Positions 28,445 through 37,707 are shown, counted from the stretch's first letter. The stretch is 64,000 bases of DNA from Tolypothrix tenuis PCC 7101 (GCF_002368295.1 NZ_AP018248.1:2849977-2913976), one strand, 5' to 3'. The notes: generated by a model from the sequence alone, not told the origin. Numbers and translations: made by a program.

Positions 28445-29260
28445 TTAGTTGAATACGCGATGTTGCAAAGAAGGCATTTGACGGCGGACTTGTTCTAAAC
28501 GAGTGGGTCTAATTTCAGCGATCGCAATTCCGGGTTTCTCTCCGGCATCAGCTAAAATCGTACCCCAAGGGTCGATAATCATGGCGTGTCCGTGGGTTTG
28601 TCTTCTGGCGTAATGAGTACCTGTTTGCGCGGGAGCAATGACATAACAGGTGTTTTCAATTGCTCTGGCTTGGAGTAATGTTTGCCAATGATCTTTACCA
28701 GTAAAGGCTGTAAAGGCAGCCGGGACAAATATCACATCGGCTCCTTTATCTGCTAGGTGTCTGTACAATTCTGGGAAGCGGACATCATAGCAAATCGAAA
28801 GTCCCAAATTACCCAAATTTTCGGAAAAATACACAGGTGGTAGCTGCGTTCCAGCCATGACTGTGCTTGATTCTTGATAGGTGTTACCATCTGGGACGTT
28901 GACATCAAATAGATGTACTTTGTAATAGCGAGAAAGTTCTTGACCGTTGGAGTCTACAAGTATAGTTGTGTTATAAAATTTGCCTGTGTTCTCTACGGGA
29001 ACTGGAAAACTACCCCCCAGAATGGTGACTTGAAAGCGCTGGGCCATTTTTTTGAGAAATATTTCGCTTTCCCGTGCGATCGCTTCTGCTTGTGCAAGTT
29101 TGTCTTTTTCTTCCCCCATAAAAGAAAAGTTTTCTGGCAAACTCACCAATTCAGCACCCCGACGCACGGCAAGTTCAATTAATTCTTCTGCCTGTGCTAA
29201 GTTTTTGTATAAATCAGGCACACTGGTTAATTGGATAGCAGCTGCTAAATAAGGCTTCAT
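28445..29260 (-). CDS. Nitrilase-superfamily amidohydrolase (Nit1/NitFhit-like)
   Basis: 271 residues, a complete carbon-nitrogen hydrolase. The Glu-Lys-Cys triad is visible: Glu in LPENFSF, Lys in YYKVHLFD and Cys in LSICYDVRFPEL, with LLQARAIENTCYVIAPAQTG near the end. The pattern fits the Nit1/Nit2 branch, whose best-known members hydrolyse deaminated glutathione or omega-amides as metabolite repair in the cytoplasm. I prefer ATG 29260 (MKPYLAAAIQLT), which is the standard family start, to an upstream in-frame start at 29335. Confidence 0.9.
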   Translation of the reverse strand: MKPYLAAAIQLTSVPDLYKNLAQAEELIELAVRRGAELVSLPENFSFMGEEKDKLAQAEAIARESEIFLKKMAQRFQVTILGGSFPVPVENTGKFYNTTILVDSNGQELSRYYKVHLFDVNVPDGNTYQESSTVMAGTQLPPVYFSENLGNLGLSICYDVRFPELYRHLADKGADVIFVPAAFTAFTGKDHWQTLLQARAIENTCYVIAPAQTGTHYARRQTHGHAMIIDPWGTILADAGEKPGIAIAEIRPTRLEQVRRQMPSLQHRVFN

Positions 29261-29551
29261 AGATTCCACAAACAGTAAATATGTGCGAGGTAGATTCTCA
29301 AATATATCGTTACCAGAGGCAGCGGAAAAGCCCACAAGTTCTAGGGATAAGATGACAGTTGTTTTGGCAACTGTAGGGCTGAGGAAATACCAATAAATTC
29401 ATTATCTAGCAATTAGGGTAAGGGCGCTTCGTTAGCAGTATGCCTGACTCAAAGTCTTGCTAGCCATTGGGTTTGAGATTTTTATTTTTTTTAATTACAA
29501 GTCATTTAGTGAAATATGCATCTTTATTACTTTTGTTTAAGTAATTGATAT

Positions 29552-29687
29552 AGGACTTACGCAAGTGTCACATTTTTTTCGTTTAGGCTGTCCAGGGTCA
29601 AGGGTCAAATGTCCAAAAAACTGAATTTTTGACCCTTGACTCTTGACTCTTAAACCAGAAGATGGGTGTACCAGTTGCATAAGTCCT
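29552..29687. repeat. MITE-like element with AGGACTTACGCAA termini
   Basis: AGGACTTACGCAA at the left end faces TTGCATAAGTCCT at the right (12 of 13 paired). Inside, GGGTCAAGGGTCAA and TTTTTGACCCTTGACT form a second inverted pairing. The element is 136 bp and encodes nothing credible. It lies in the 29261-29776 gap upstream of the marC-like gene; the rest of the gap shows no other feature. Confidence 0.7.
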
Positions 29688-29776
29688 GTGATAATAACCT
29701 GTCTACATTTCAATCTTTCTCTGGATGATAGAAAATAGGACACATTTCAAGGTAGGTTGTTATCAAACCTTGATAA

Positions 29777-30382
29777 ATGCGGTCTACTGTGGATACCTCA
29801 GCTCTCGTTCAAACATTTATTGCTGTATTTGTGCTAGCAGATGCGGTAGGTAATATACCCATAGTGCTGATTTTGACCAAAGGTATGACCCCAGAAGAAA
29901 GAAACAGAGTCATAGATAAAGCGATTGTCGTTGCGATCGCAGTTCTGTTACTTTTTGTGTTCACTGGGCAATTAATCTTGACTTATCTGGAAATCAGCAT
30001 GGCATCTTTGCGAGTAGCTGGGGGACTATTGTTGCTGTTAGTTGCTTTGCAAATGTTGCGGGGAGAATTAGATACGCCCATTTTAGAAGAAGGGCGTGAT
30101 GTTGCAATTACGCCTTTAGCTTTACCATTACTAGCCGGGCCGGGAACTTTAACAACAGTCATGTTATTAACCTCACAATCGCAACTACCGTATCTCGGTG
30201 TAGTTTTAGGTATTGTATCGGCAATGTTCATTAGTTGGTTAATTCTGCGTTTGGGAACCTATATCGACAAGTGGATTGGTGCTGAAGGTGGGGTAATTAT
30301 CACTCAGTTGTTTGGGTTTCTCTTAGCGGCGCTAGCGGTAGAAATTGGTAGTACAGGAATACGCGAATTATTCTTGAAATAA
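29777..30382 (+). CDS. MarC-family integral membrane protein
   Basis: 201 residues with about six transmembrane helices. Family features include the first helix with FVLADAVGNIPIVL, the loop AITPLALPLLAGPGTLTTVMLL and the last helix ending near GSTGIRELF. MarC (UPF0056) proteins are inner-membrane proteins whose substrate is not firmly established; a role in small-molecule transport is suggested by fold. The ATG at 29777 has no strong ribosome site. It appears to be a single gene. Confidence 0.9.
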   Translation: MRSTVDTSALVQTFIAVFVLADAVGNIPIVLILTKGMTPEERNRVIDKAIVVAIAVLLLFVFTGQLILTYLEISMASLRVAGGLLLLLVALQMLRGELDTPILEEGRDVAITPLALPLLAGPGTLTTVMLLTSQSQLPYLGVVLGIVSAMFISWLILRLGTYIDKWIGAEGGVIITQLFGFLLAALAVEIGSTGIRELFLK

Positions 30383-30463
30383 ATACTTGGAAATAGGTTT
30401 TTTATTGCTGAATACGGCACTATTTTTATCTATAGCACAGTTGTGAAAAATATCTGTTTTGGC

Positions 30464-30492
30464 TGTTGACTGTCAACGGTTAACAGTCAACA
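30464..30492. repeat. Inverted repeat downstream of marC-like gene
   Basis: TGTTGACTGT and ACAGTCAACA form a perfect 10-bp stem with a 9-base loop, between the convergent marC-like and small peptide genes. There is no T-run, so it may be a repeat or a transcript-stabilising hairpin. Confidence 0.6.
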
Positions 30493-30509
30493 AACCAGCT
30501 TGTAATATT

Positions 30510-30704
30510 TCACAAATCATTTAGGATTGCTATAGCCTTCACCACCATGTTGAACAATTGTAAGAATTGTTGATTACTTTCAGTCACTGGAACAGTAATT
30601 GTGACTCCTCCACCGATTATATGGTTGATTTCGCTATTGTGTAGCTCATCAATATAATCAAGATTATCTCTTTGATGTAAGTTGGCAATTTTGATATTAG
30701 CCAT
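30510..30704 (-). CDS. Small double-glycine leader peptide (putative secreted peptide precursor)
   Basis: 64 residues with a strong ribosome site (GGAGGAA eight bases before the ATG). The N-terminal part MANIKIANLHQRDN...YIDELHNSEINHIIGGG has the layout of cyanobacterial double-glycine leaders: conserved MANIKI start, acidic/hydrophobic helix with L-x2-E-x3-I spacing, and a GG cleavage site at residues 31-33. The remaining roughly 31 residues (VTITVPVTESNQQFLQ...) would be the mature, non-cysteine peptide. Such leaders are cut by C39 peptidase ABC exporters. No such exporter or modifying enzyme is in the window, so function is only inferred. Confidence 0.65.
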   Translation of the reverse strand: MANIKIANLHQRDNLDYIDELHNSEINHIIGGGVTITVPVTESNQQFLQLFNMVVKAIAILNDL

Positions 30705-31302
30705 CTGTTAAATTCCTCCATGAGTTTATCGCCCTAAACCGCAAGGCTTGGAGTGAATCTGGAAATTGCTAATTCCTTACTTTTATGTTTTGCGATCGCA
30801 CTCGAAAATTCAAGTTTGACAGGTGAATTGAATAGACAAAACTTTACCAGTATTGTCTGCAAAACTTATCAATAAATAATGTTGAGTCAGCTTGTATTCA
30901 ATAATTTTTGTCGGGTGCTAGTGCTTATCTATAACTCATAAGCTATATAAGGATGAATTAAAAGAATTTATTGTTCAGTCTTATTTAGGTGATACGAATT
31001 CCGAATTTTGAATTTTGACTAAGCTCGTAAGTGGCAGAATATAGCTTTAATACTAATAGTTATAGAGATAATAAAGGTCTTTAAGCATCAATTTCAGCAT
31101 AGCTACTGAAAAATTCAAATAATTCAGGTTTTATACTTATAAATTCTATTGTCACACCTCAATATGGTATATTTTGGTTATCTTTGTGCAAAAATTAAAT
31201 TTAAATAAATCAAATAAAAAGTTTATAAAATTCGTGTACTTTGATACTATATTTTAAGAGAAATAAGTTTTAGCATCATCTTATGAATTCTGTAGGTACA
31301 GC
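30705..31302. other. Intergenic gap, nothing recognised
   Basis: 598 bp between divergent genes, AT-rich, one HIP1 octamer near 30792. It must hold promoters for the small peptide gene and the TPR gene. I see no repeat or hairpin that stands out. Confidence 0.5.
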
Positions 31303-32046
31303 ATGGTCTTACGGCGCTGCTTAGTTGCCTCTAGCTTTATCACTTTCTCTACATTTGGCTGTGGTAATTGGGCAAATTCAACAGCAAATAACACCACACA
31401 AGTTGTACAAGAAAGTAATATTTCCCAACAGCTAATTGGTACACAATCTCCACAAAAGGCGGCAGAATTTTTAAAGCAAGCTAATAGCTTACTAGATGCA
31501 CGTCGTTATCAAGATGCGATCGCAGCATTCGATCAAGCGATCGCAATTGAACCGAACATTCCCGAGGCTTGGATTAATCGAGGTAATGCGCTAACGTCTT
31601 TACAGCTTTACAAAGAAGCGATCGCATCCTACGATCGGGCGCTGGCTTTAAAGCCTGACAAAGATGTCGCTTGGTATAATCGGGGCAACGCTTTAACCTC
31701 ATTGCGACTCTACAAAGATGCGATAGTAGCCTACGATCGAGCGATCGCTCTCCAGCCGAAAAAATCCGAAGCTTGGATCAACCGAGGAATAGTCCTGACA
31801 AAACTGCAAAGTTACGCCGAAGGTTTGAAATCCTACGACACTGCGATCGCGATTCAGCCCAATATGCACCAGGCATATTACAATAAGGCTTGCTCTTATG
31901 GTTTGCAAGGCAATGTAGACCAAGCAATTCAAAACCTAGACAAGGCAATCAAGCTGGCTCCTGATAAATATAAAAAATTGGCGAAAACTGATACAGATTT
32001 GAATAAATTACGTAGCGATCAAAGATTTCAACAGATGATTAAATAG
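31303..32046 (+). CDS. Exported TPR-repeat protein
   Basis: 247 residues. The N-terminal hydrophobic segment (CLVASSFITFSTFGCG) is a signal peptide; Cys20 could be lipidated, although the residues before it (TFG) are a poor lipobox. Residues about 50-240 form four to five TPR units with the regular pattern AWINRGNALTSLQLYKEAIASYDRAL. The repeat units contain several HIP1 octamers (GCGATCGC), the codons Ala-Ile-Ala at the same TPR position. TPR proteins scaffold complexes; the partner is unknown. Confidence 0.85.
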   Translation: MVLRRCLVASSFITFSTFGCGNWANSTANNTTQVVQESNISQQLIGTQSPQKAAEFLKQANSLLDARRYQDAIAAFDQAIAIEPNIPEAWINRGNALTSLQLYKEAIASYDRALALKPDKDVAWYNRGNALTSLRLYKDAIVAYDRAIALQPKKSEAWINRGIVLTKLQSYAEGLKSYDTAIAIQPNMHQAYYNKACSYGLQGNVDQAIQNLDKAIKLAPDKYKKLAKTDTDLNKLRSDQRFQQMIK

Positions 32047-32073
32047 TTAATGTAGGGGAGCCAGTTAATGTAG

Positions 32074-32101
32074 GGTGTGTTGTCACGTAGCGCAACACAC
32101 C
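32074..32101. repeat. REP-like hairpin GGTGTGTTG/CAACACACC
   Basis: A perfect 9-bp stem inside the frequent GTAGGGTGTGTT-type cyanobacterial repeat, placed 27 bp after a stop codon. Related hairpins are at 57614-57677 and 61711-61739. Confidence 0.7.
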
Positions 32102-32134
32102 ACCAACATTTTAAGGTAATTAATATTAATCCAT

Positions 32135-33010
32135 ATGAAAAAATTATTAATCACTGGAGCCAGTGGCTTTTTAGGATGGCATATTTGCCAGCTAGCAAAG
32201 CCAGAATGGGAAGTTCATGGTACTTATTTTACTAATTCTTTAGAAATACCTGGCATCAAAACCTTAAAAGTTAATTTAACAGATTTTCAAGAATTAAAGC
32301 AAATATTTAATGATATAAAACCAGCAGCCGTAATTCATACTGCTGCCCTTTCTCAACCAAACTTTTGTCAAAACCATCCTCAAGAATCATCCGCAATTAA
32401 TGTCACCGCATCCTGCAATATAGCTGGACTTTGTGCTGATTATGCAATTCCTTGTGCTTTTACCTCAACTGATTTAGTATTTGACGGCTTAAATGCTCCC
32501 TATAAAGAAACAGATTCTGTAAGTCCTTTAAGTATTTATGGTGAGCAAAAAGTTCAGGCAGAGACAGGGATGTTAGAACGATATCCGCATACAGCAATAT
32601 GCCGTATGCCTTTAATGTTCGGCATGGCAACACCTACAGCAAAAAGCTTCATACAGCCATTCATAGAAACATTACAAGCTGGCAAAGAATTAAGTTTATT
32701 TATCGATGAATTTCGCACTCCAGTAAGTGGTAAAACGGCGGCTCGAGGACTGTTATTAGCATTAGAAAAAGTCCAAGGTTTGATTCACTTGGGCGGTAAA
32801 GAAAGAATTTCGCGTTACGATTTTATGCGTCAATTAGTAGAGGTATTTAAAATTCCCAATGCTCAACTTAAAGGCTGCCGTCAAGAAGATATCAAAATGG
32901 CAGCACCTAGACCAAAAGATGTGTCTTTAAATAGTTATAAAGCATTGACATTAGGTTATCAACCATTATCTATCAAAGAAGAATTAGCAGCCTTATACCC
33001 ATTCAAATAA
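32135..33010 (+). CDS. RmlD-like NAD(P)-dependent sugar nucleotide reductase (extended SDR)
   Basis: 291 residues. The Rossmann motif GASGFLGWH begins at residue 8, the active-site YxxxK occurs in PLSIYGEQKVQAE, and DLVFDGLNAPYKETD matches the RmlD substrate-binding family. RmlD reduces dTDP-4-dehydrorhamnose to dTDP-rhamnose; close relatives act on other 4-keto sugars. No other rhamnose pathway genes are adjacent, so the precise substrate is open. Cytoplasmic, probably monocistronic. Confidence 0.85.
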   Translation: MKKLLITGASGFLGWHICQLAKPEWEVHGTYFTNSLEIPGIKTLKVNLTDFQELKQIFNDIKPAAVIHTAALSQPNFCQNHPQESSAINVTASCNIAGLCADYAIPCAFTSTDLVFDGLNAPYKETDSVSPLSIYGEQKVQAETGMLERYPHTAICRMPLMFGMATPTAKSFIQPFIETLQAGKELSLFIDEFRTPVSGKTAARGLLLALEKVQGLIHLGGKERISRYDFMRQLVEVFKIPNAQLKGCRQEDIKMAAPRPKDVSLNSYKALTLGYQPLSIKEELAALYPFK

Positions 33011-33072
33011 TGTTTGTGACACATCAATAATATTTGAGAGGGCACTGCACTGCAGTGCTTCTATAATCTGTT

Positions 33073-33140
33073 GCAATACTTGTCGCTTAAGGGAAAAAGG
33101 GGAAGGGGAAAAGGGGCAAAAAAACCTTTAAGCCTTACCC
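33073..33140. repeat. Dispersed repeat, CAATACTTGTCG family
   Basis: GCAATACTTGTCGCTTAAGG is followed by purine-rich AAAAAGGGGAAGGGG and then CCTTTAAGCCTTACCC. It is the same family as 255-337, 40966-41053 and 57354-57467. It abuts the next inverted repeat. Confidence 0.6.
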
Positions 33141-33144
33141 TTTC

Positions 33145-33258
33145 ATACCATTTCACGAAATGCCTGATACAAATGATTAATCTCTAATTCTTTCCCCCTG
33201 CCCCCTGCTCCCTGCCCCCTTGCTGCCTATTTGTATCAATCTTAAAGTGAAACGGTAT
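33145..33258. repeat. MITE-like inverted repeat
   Basis: ATACCATTTCAC...TGATACAAAT on the left is complementary to ATTTGTATCA...GTGAAACGGTAT on the right, over about 30 bp with a diverged middle. Between the arms lie CCCCCTG/CCCCCTT heptamers. The rest of the 33259-33577 gap has no recognised feature. Confidence 0.6.
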
Positions 33259-33577
33259 CACCTGTTCCCTCATAATTATTGAGATTGTTGTCACTTTTAA
33301 ATCACATTTGCTTGTCAAACTGAAATAAACGCAGATTTCAAAAGTAAGTAGGACGGCGAAATTCAAGATAACTGGCTGAGACTGTCATTCTGAGACAGTT
33401 CTGATGCCTGTGGCAAGGCGCTCAGACTTGGCGCTTTGTCATTGGTAAATCTTTCTAGCCTATTTACGTTTATGAACATAGTTTATTTGATTTCCACCGA
33501 CTTACTTAATTATCAATGAAGAAACTTAAATTTTCGGCTTGATGTTAGCAATAGCGCTCTTTGAATCGTACTGCTAA

Positions 33578-34990
33578 GTGTTGCATAAGCTCAAATTACT
33601 ATTCGTGGGAACTAATGTGAAGAGACAACAAAACTACAGCAATTTACAAGAACGTACCCCTATAGCCGCAGTTGCAGCACCAAAGCAATCATTAGCTTTA
33701 TTAGATGCTGTGGCGCTGATTGTGGGAATTGTCATCGGTGCAGGAATTTTTCAAACTCCGGCATTTGTTGCAGCGAATGCAGGTAGCGATATCAATGTCT
33801 TACTGCTGTGGTTACTTGGTGGTGTGGTTTCTTTGGTTGGGGCATTGTGCTACGCAGAATTAGCAACAACTTACCCTGATGTTGGAGGAACTTACTATTA
33901 TTTGAAACGTGCTTTTGGACGTTCAGTTGCTTTTCTGTTTGCCTGGGCAAGAATGACAGTAATTCAAACTGGTTCTATTGTCTTACTGGCGTTTGTTTTT
34001 GGGGATTATTTCTCTGGGTTATGGCTGCTAGGGCCTTATTCTTCTTCCATTTATGCGGCGATCGCAATTATCCTGCTGACAGGTTTGAATATTCTCGGTT
34101 TATACCCTGGTAAATGGACGCAAAACTGGCTGACTGCGGCGAAAATACTCGGTTTACTCCTAGTGGTAATGATTGGAGTTGCTGCTAATAACCCTACAAC
34201 TCTGCCAACTCCTACCACCTCCACAACTCCAACAAACTGGGGATTGGCAATGGTATTTGTCTTGCTGTCCTTTGGTGGCTGGAATGAAGCGGCTTATATC
34301 TCAGCCGAAATTAAAAATAGACGGCGCAATATGGTGCGATCGCTAGTTTGGAGCATTGGTATCATCACCACTATTTATCTGCTCATTAATTTGGCATATT
34401 TACGGGGTCTAGGATTAGCAGGAATGGCTAAGTCTGAAGCTGTCGCCGCTTCTTTAATGGATCGGACTGTGGGGACATCTGGAGCTTTATTTCTGAGTAT
34501 TTTGGTAGCAATTTGTACTCTAGGAGCAATTAACGCCACCATTTTGACAGGCGCACGCAGTAATTACGCCCTAGGGCAGGATTTCGCGATGTTTTCCTTC
34601 ATGGGAGGTTGGCAACAACAAAAGGAAACGCCCACTCAAGCCTTAATTATGCAAGGTGCGATCGCTCTATCGCTGGTGTTTTTAGGCACAATCACCCGTA
34701 ATGGCTTTGAAACAATGGTGGAATACACCGCACCAGTATTTTGGTTTTTCTTCCTACTGTCTGCAATTTCATTATTTGTTTTACGCCAACGAGATGCTCA
34801 AATCAATAGACCTTTTCAAGTGCCATTTTATCCTTGGATTCCCTTGCTGTTTTGCATTATTTGTGGCTACTTGCTTTACTCCAGTTTGGCTTATACAGGC
34901 ATAGGGGCAATAGCCGGGGTTTTAGTTGTCGGCGCAGGTATTCCCTTGTTGCTGTGGAATAATTACCGACAACGTTCTTTAAGAGAGTAG
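33578..34990 (+). CDS. APC-family amino acid/polyamine permease
   Basis: 470 residues with about twelve transmembrane helices. The first helix carries the substrate-binding glycine motif VGIVIGAGIFQTPAFVA, then the conserved helix-2/3 region CYAELATTYPDVGGTYYYLKRAFG is present (cited by its start and end only). This is the APC superfamily of proton or sodium-coupled amino acid transporters in the inner membrane; specificity is not readable. The start is a GTG at 33578; ATG alternatives would remove part of the N-terminal cytoplasmic tail only. Confidence 0.9.
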   Translation: MLHKLKLLFVGTNVKRQQNYSNLQERTPIAAVAAPKQSLALLDAVALIVGIVIGAGIFQTPAFVAANAGSDINVLLLWLLGGVVSLVGALCYAELATTYPDVGGTYYYLKRAFGRSVAFLFAWARMTVIQTGSIVLLAFVFGDYFSGLWLLGPYSSSIYAAIAIILLTGLNILGLYPGKWTQNWLTAAKILGLLLVVMIGVAANNPTTLPTPTTSTTPTNWGLAMVFVLLSFGGWNEAAYISAEIKNRRRNMVRSLVWSIGIITTIYLLINLAYLRGLGLAGMAKSEAVAASLMDRTVGTSGALFLSILVAICTLGAINATILTGARSNYALGQDFAMFSFMGGWQQQKETPTQALIMQGAIALSLVFLGTITRNGFETMVEYTAPVFWFFFLLSAISLFVLRQRDAQINRPFQVPFYPWIPLLFCIICGYLLYSSLAYTGIGAIAGVLVVGAGIPLLLWNNYRQRSLRE

Positions 34991-35171
34991 CGATAAATAG
35001 ACAGGGGGAAAGTTACAAAATTCATCTGCATAAATTGGTGAATTTTTTGGATAAATTTCCCTGAACACTCAAGCAATCTTCAAGTTTCCGGCTCTATTAA
35101 CTTGTGAATAAAATTTGCATTTTCTATCTTATTTTTTGCTGGAATAATTAACAGTTACAAAGGAGAAAATC

Positions 35172-35789
35172 ATGAAATTACAAAGAATTGCGCTTTTACT
35201 CATCACCAGCATTAGTGTTGCTAGTTTGGGTGTAGCTGGATGCACCACAGTAAGAGATTTTGAAGCAGATGCCCAAACTTCTACTCCTACTACTACCCCA
35301 GTACAACAAGTAGAAACCGATGTTCCCTATGTCCCTACTCCACAGCCTGTAGTGGATGCGATGTTAAAGCTAGCAAAAGTGAATAGTAATGATGTCATTT
35401 ATGACTTAGGTAGCGGCGATGGTAGAATCCCCATTACAGCAGCACAGAAATATGGGGCGCGTGGTGTTGGTATAGATATTGATCCACAACGCGTGCAAGA
35501 AGCAAAACAAAATCTCCAAAGTGCCAATGTAGGCGATCGCGTTGAGTTCCGCCAACAAGATTTATTTCAAACAGATTTAAGCCCAGCTTCGGTAGTTACT
35601 CTCTATTTACTACCAGATATCAATTTAAAACTCAGACCCAAGTTATTCAAAGAACTTAAACCAGGTACCCGCATTGTTTCTCACGCTTTTGATATGGGCG
35701 ATTGGAAACCTCAACAAGTGCAACAAGTTGACGGTAAAACTATTTACCTCTGGGTAGTTCCAGAAAATGTCCCTGCTAACCTGCAGTAA
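35172..35789 (+). CDS. Lipoprotein with class I SAM-methyltransferase fold
   Basis: 205 residues. A clear lipoprotein signal peptide ends in GVAGC with lipidated Cys24, followed by a Thr-rich linker. Residues about 58-190 form a class I methyltransferase-like domain: motif I VIYDLGSGDGRIPI, acidic ribose-binding turn GIDIDP, and a motif near RQQDLFQTDL. The ribosome site AAAGGAGA precedes the ATG. SAM is not expected outside the cytoplasm, so either the domain binds something else, SAM is supplied, or the protein stays on the cytoplasmic side. The combination is unusual but clear in sequence. Confidence 0.85.
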   Translation: MKLQRIALLLITSISVASLGVAGCTTVRDFEADAQTSTPTTTPVQQVETDVPYVPTPQPVVDAMLKLAKVNSNDVIYDLGSGDGRIPITAAQKYGARGVGIDIDPQRVQEAKQNLQSANVGDRVEFRQQDLFQTDLSPASVVTLYLLPDINLKLRPKLFKELKPGTRIVSHAFDMGDWKPQQVQQVDGKTIYLWVVPENVPANLQ

Positions 35790-35914
35790 TTAGTCACAAT
35801 CATTTAGTTTGTCCGCAGTTTTTGTAGGGTGGATACGAAATTTTAGTAGTCTCCATCCTATGATGGCGGCGTTTTTTTAGTTAATAGGAATCTTTGTAGA
35901 AGGAAGGAATTACT

Positions 35915-36724
35915 ATGAAAGGATTAAAAGGTAAAAATGTTTTAATTACCGGAGCGAGTTCGGGTATTGGTCAAGCAATCGCTATTCGCCTAGCTCAAGA
36001 AGGATGTAACATCGCCATTAATTACCGCAAAAGTTTGGAAGAAGCGGAAGATACGGAAGAAATGGCGATGCAAAAAGCTTGTGGAGATATTAACAATTGC
36101 AGTGTTCAATCATTACCAATTCAAGGCGATGTTTCTCAAGAAGCAGACATCATTGAAATGGTAAATACCGTTATCGAAAAATTTGGTAGTTTAGATATTT
36201 TAATTAATAATGCGGGAATTCAAAAAGAATGCCCTTCCCATGAGTTAACAACAGCAGATTTTGACCAAGTATTAGCAGTAAACTTGCGGGGTGCTTACCT
36301 CTGCGCTCGTGAGGCAATTAAATATTATCTTTCACAAAACCGTTCTGGTGTAATCATCAATATTTCTAGCGTTCATGAAGTTATTCCCAGACCAATGTAT
36401 GTCAGTTATTCTATTAGCAAAGGTGGGATGGAAAATCTTACTAAAACTTTAGCTTTAGAATATGCAAACCGAGGTATTCGTGTTAATGCTATTGCACCAG
36501 GAGCCACAATTACACCTATTAATGAAGCTTGGACTGACGACCCTGAAAAAAAGGCTGTTGTAGAAAGTCATATTCCGATGAATCGTGCGGGGACTGCGGA
36601 AGAAATGGCGGCTGCGGTGGCTTTTTTAGCTTCTGATGAAGCAGCATACATCACAGGTCAAACGCTGTTTATTGATGGGGGATTAACTCTATATGCCGAT
36701 TTTCGGGAAGCTTGGTCTGCGTAG
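35915..36724 (+). CDS. SDR oxidoreductase, glucose 1-dehydrogenase-like
   Basis: 269 residues, classical short-chain dehydrogenase. Cofactor motif TGASSGIG at residues 13-20, NNAG at about 98, catalytic Ser in NISSVHE, YxxxK in YSISK, and the C-terminal GQTLFIDGG. Its closest named relatives are bacterial glucose 1-dehydrogenases using NAD(P). A GAAGGAAGG ribosome site precedes the ATG. It is convergent with cpcF and is not evidently linked to phycobilisome function. Confidence 0.9.
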   Translation: MKGLKGKNVLITGASSGIGQAIAIRLAQEGCNIAINYRKSLEEAEDTEEMAMQKACGDINNCSVQSLPIQGDVSQEADIIEMVNTVIEKFGSLDILINNAGIQKECPSHELTTADFDQVLAVNLRGAYLCAREAIKYYLSQNRSGVIINISSVHEVIPRPMYVSYSISKGGMENLTKTLALEYANRGIRVNAIAPGATITPINEAWTDDPEKKAVVESHIPMNRAGTAEEMAAAVAFLASDEAAYITGQTLFIDGGLTLYADFREAWSA

Positions 36725-36888
36725 GGACTTCCAACTAAAAAATATAATACTGCTCCTTCTTCTCTTTACGTGAGATCATAATTAATTAGCTTGAACCAAA
36801 AATTAACTCGCACTACACCTTTAAGAAGTTAGTATGGGCTAATTTCTGATTCAAGCGAAAATTCCGGACTGAAATTTTGATGAGAAAA

Positions 36889-37707
36889 TTATTCATCCGA
36901 ATGTTGAGCGATCGCTACTGCCAGTTGTTCATAACGACGTGGATCGCCTTCAGCAAAGACTAACCGCTCTTGCCCTTTGCGTCCATAAAGCTCTTCCATA
37001 ATCTTCTGCCAGTCCATAGAGGACAAGGGAGAAGGGCGATTGTCTGTATCTTGGGTGGGAATAGTTGCTGTTTTCTGGAGTTCTTGCTGTGCCATTAAGA
37101 CACGGGCACGTACTGGCCAACTCTCTTCTTTAGCAGCAATTTGCTCAAAATTTGACAGAATTTGCGATCGCCAATCTGGATGACTCACAGCAATTGCGTT
37201 AGCAAGGAACTGTAAGCCGACAATGGCTGAATAGCGTACCACCCACTCTTCATCTTCTTGAGCTACAAATAGCAAAGCTTCCATTGCCTCTGCTTGGGCA
37301 ATTTCTAGCAGTTCCTCTGGGAACCAATGCCATTTCATCATTCCTAATCCCTTGGCTGCTGCCCGCCGAACACTCAGGGCAAAGTCAGCGGTGGCTGCAC
37401 CTAACAAGGTGACTAATCCTCTAGGATCGCCAATTCCTGCTAGGGTGCGGATTGCCCAAGATCTGGCTGTGTAGTTATGCATATCGAGCAGTTCTAACAG
37501 AGATGGAACTGCTGGTTCGCCAATTTGGATTAACCCATCGACAGCTGCAACTGCTGCACCCGGATTGTTATAGCTTAAAGCAGCAATTAGGGTAGGAATA
37601 GCTCCTTCTAAACGGGCTGCAGCTAGGTTTTTGACAGCTTCTTGTAAAAGGATAGAAGAATTTGCGTCTTCTACTGCACGAATTAGAGTGTTGAGGGAAT
37701 CAGGCAT
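36889..37707 (-). CDS. cpcF: Phycocyanin alpha-subunit phycocyanobilin lyase, CpcF subunit
   Basis: 272 residues of HEAT-like repeats, the CpcF partner of the CpcE/CpcF heterodimer that attaches phycocyanobilin to Cys84 of the phycocyanin alpha subunit. Repeat units such as AVAAVDGLIQIGEPAVPSL and RAAAKGLGMMKWHW are typical of the E/F-type lyase family. It follows cpcE by 51 bp on the same strand, in the usual order cpcB-cpcA-cpcE-cpcF. No hairpin of note separates it from cpcE, so the two are likely co-translated in similar amounts. Confidence 0.95.
   Translation of the reverse strand: MPDSLNTLIRAVEDANSSILLQEAVKNLAAARLEGAIPTLIAALSYNNPGAAVAAVDGLIQIGEPAVPSLLELLDMHNYTARSWAIRTLAGIGDPRGLVTLLGAATADFALSVRRAAAKGLGMMKWHWFPEELLEIAQAEAMEALLFVAQEDEEWVVRYSAIVGLQFLANAIAVSHPDWRSQILSNFEQIAAKEESWPVRARVLMAQQELQKTATIPTQDTDNRPSPLSSMDWQKIMEELYGRKGQERLVFAEGDPRRYEQLAVAIAQHSDE

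Noticed and set aside
29537..29743. 68-codon minus-strand frame
   Set aside because: It covers the AGGACTTACGCAA element and its internal repeats.
31186..31200. Single TTTGTGCAA near the TPR gene as an L-box
   Set aside because: Only one half-site is present; the direct repeat needed for an L-box is missing.
33184..33366. 60-codon minus-strand frame ending in a Gly/Arg-rich start
   Set aside because: The N-terminal part is translated heptamer repeat and the rest lies in the arm of an inverted repeat.
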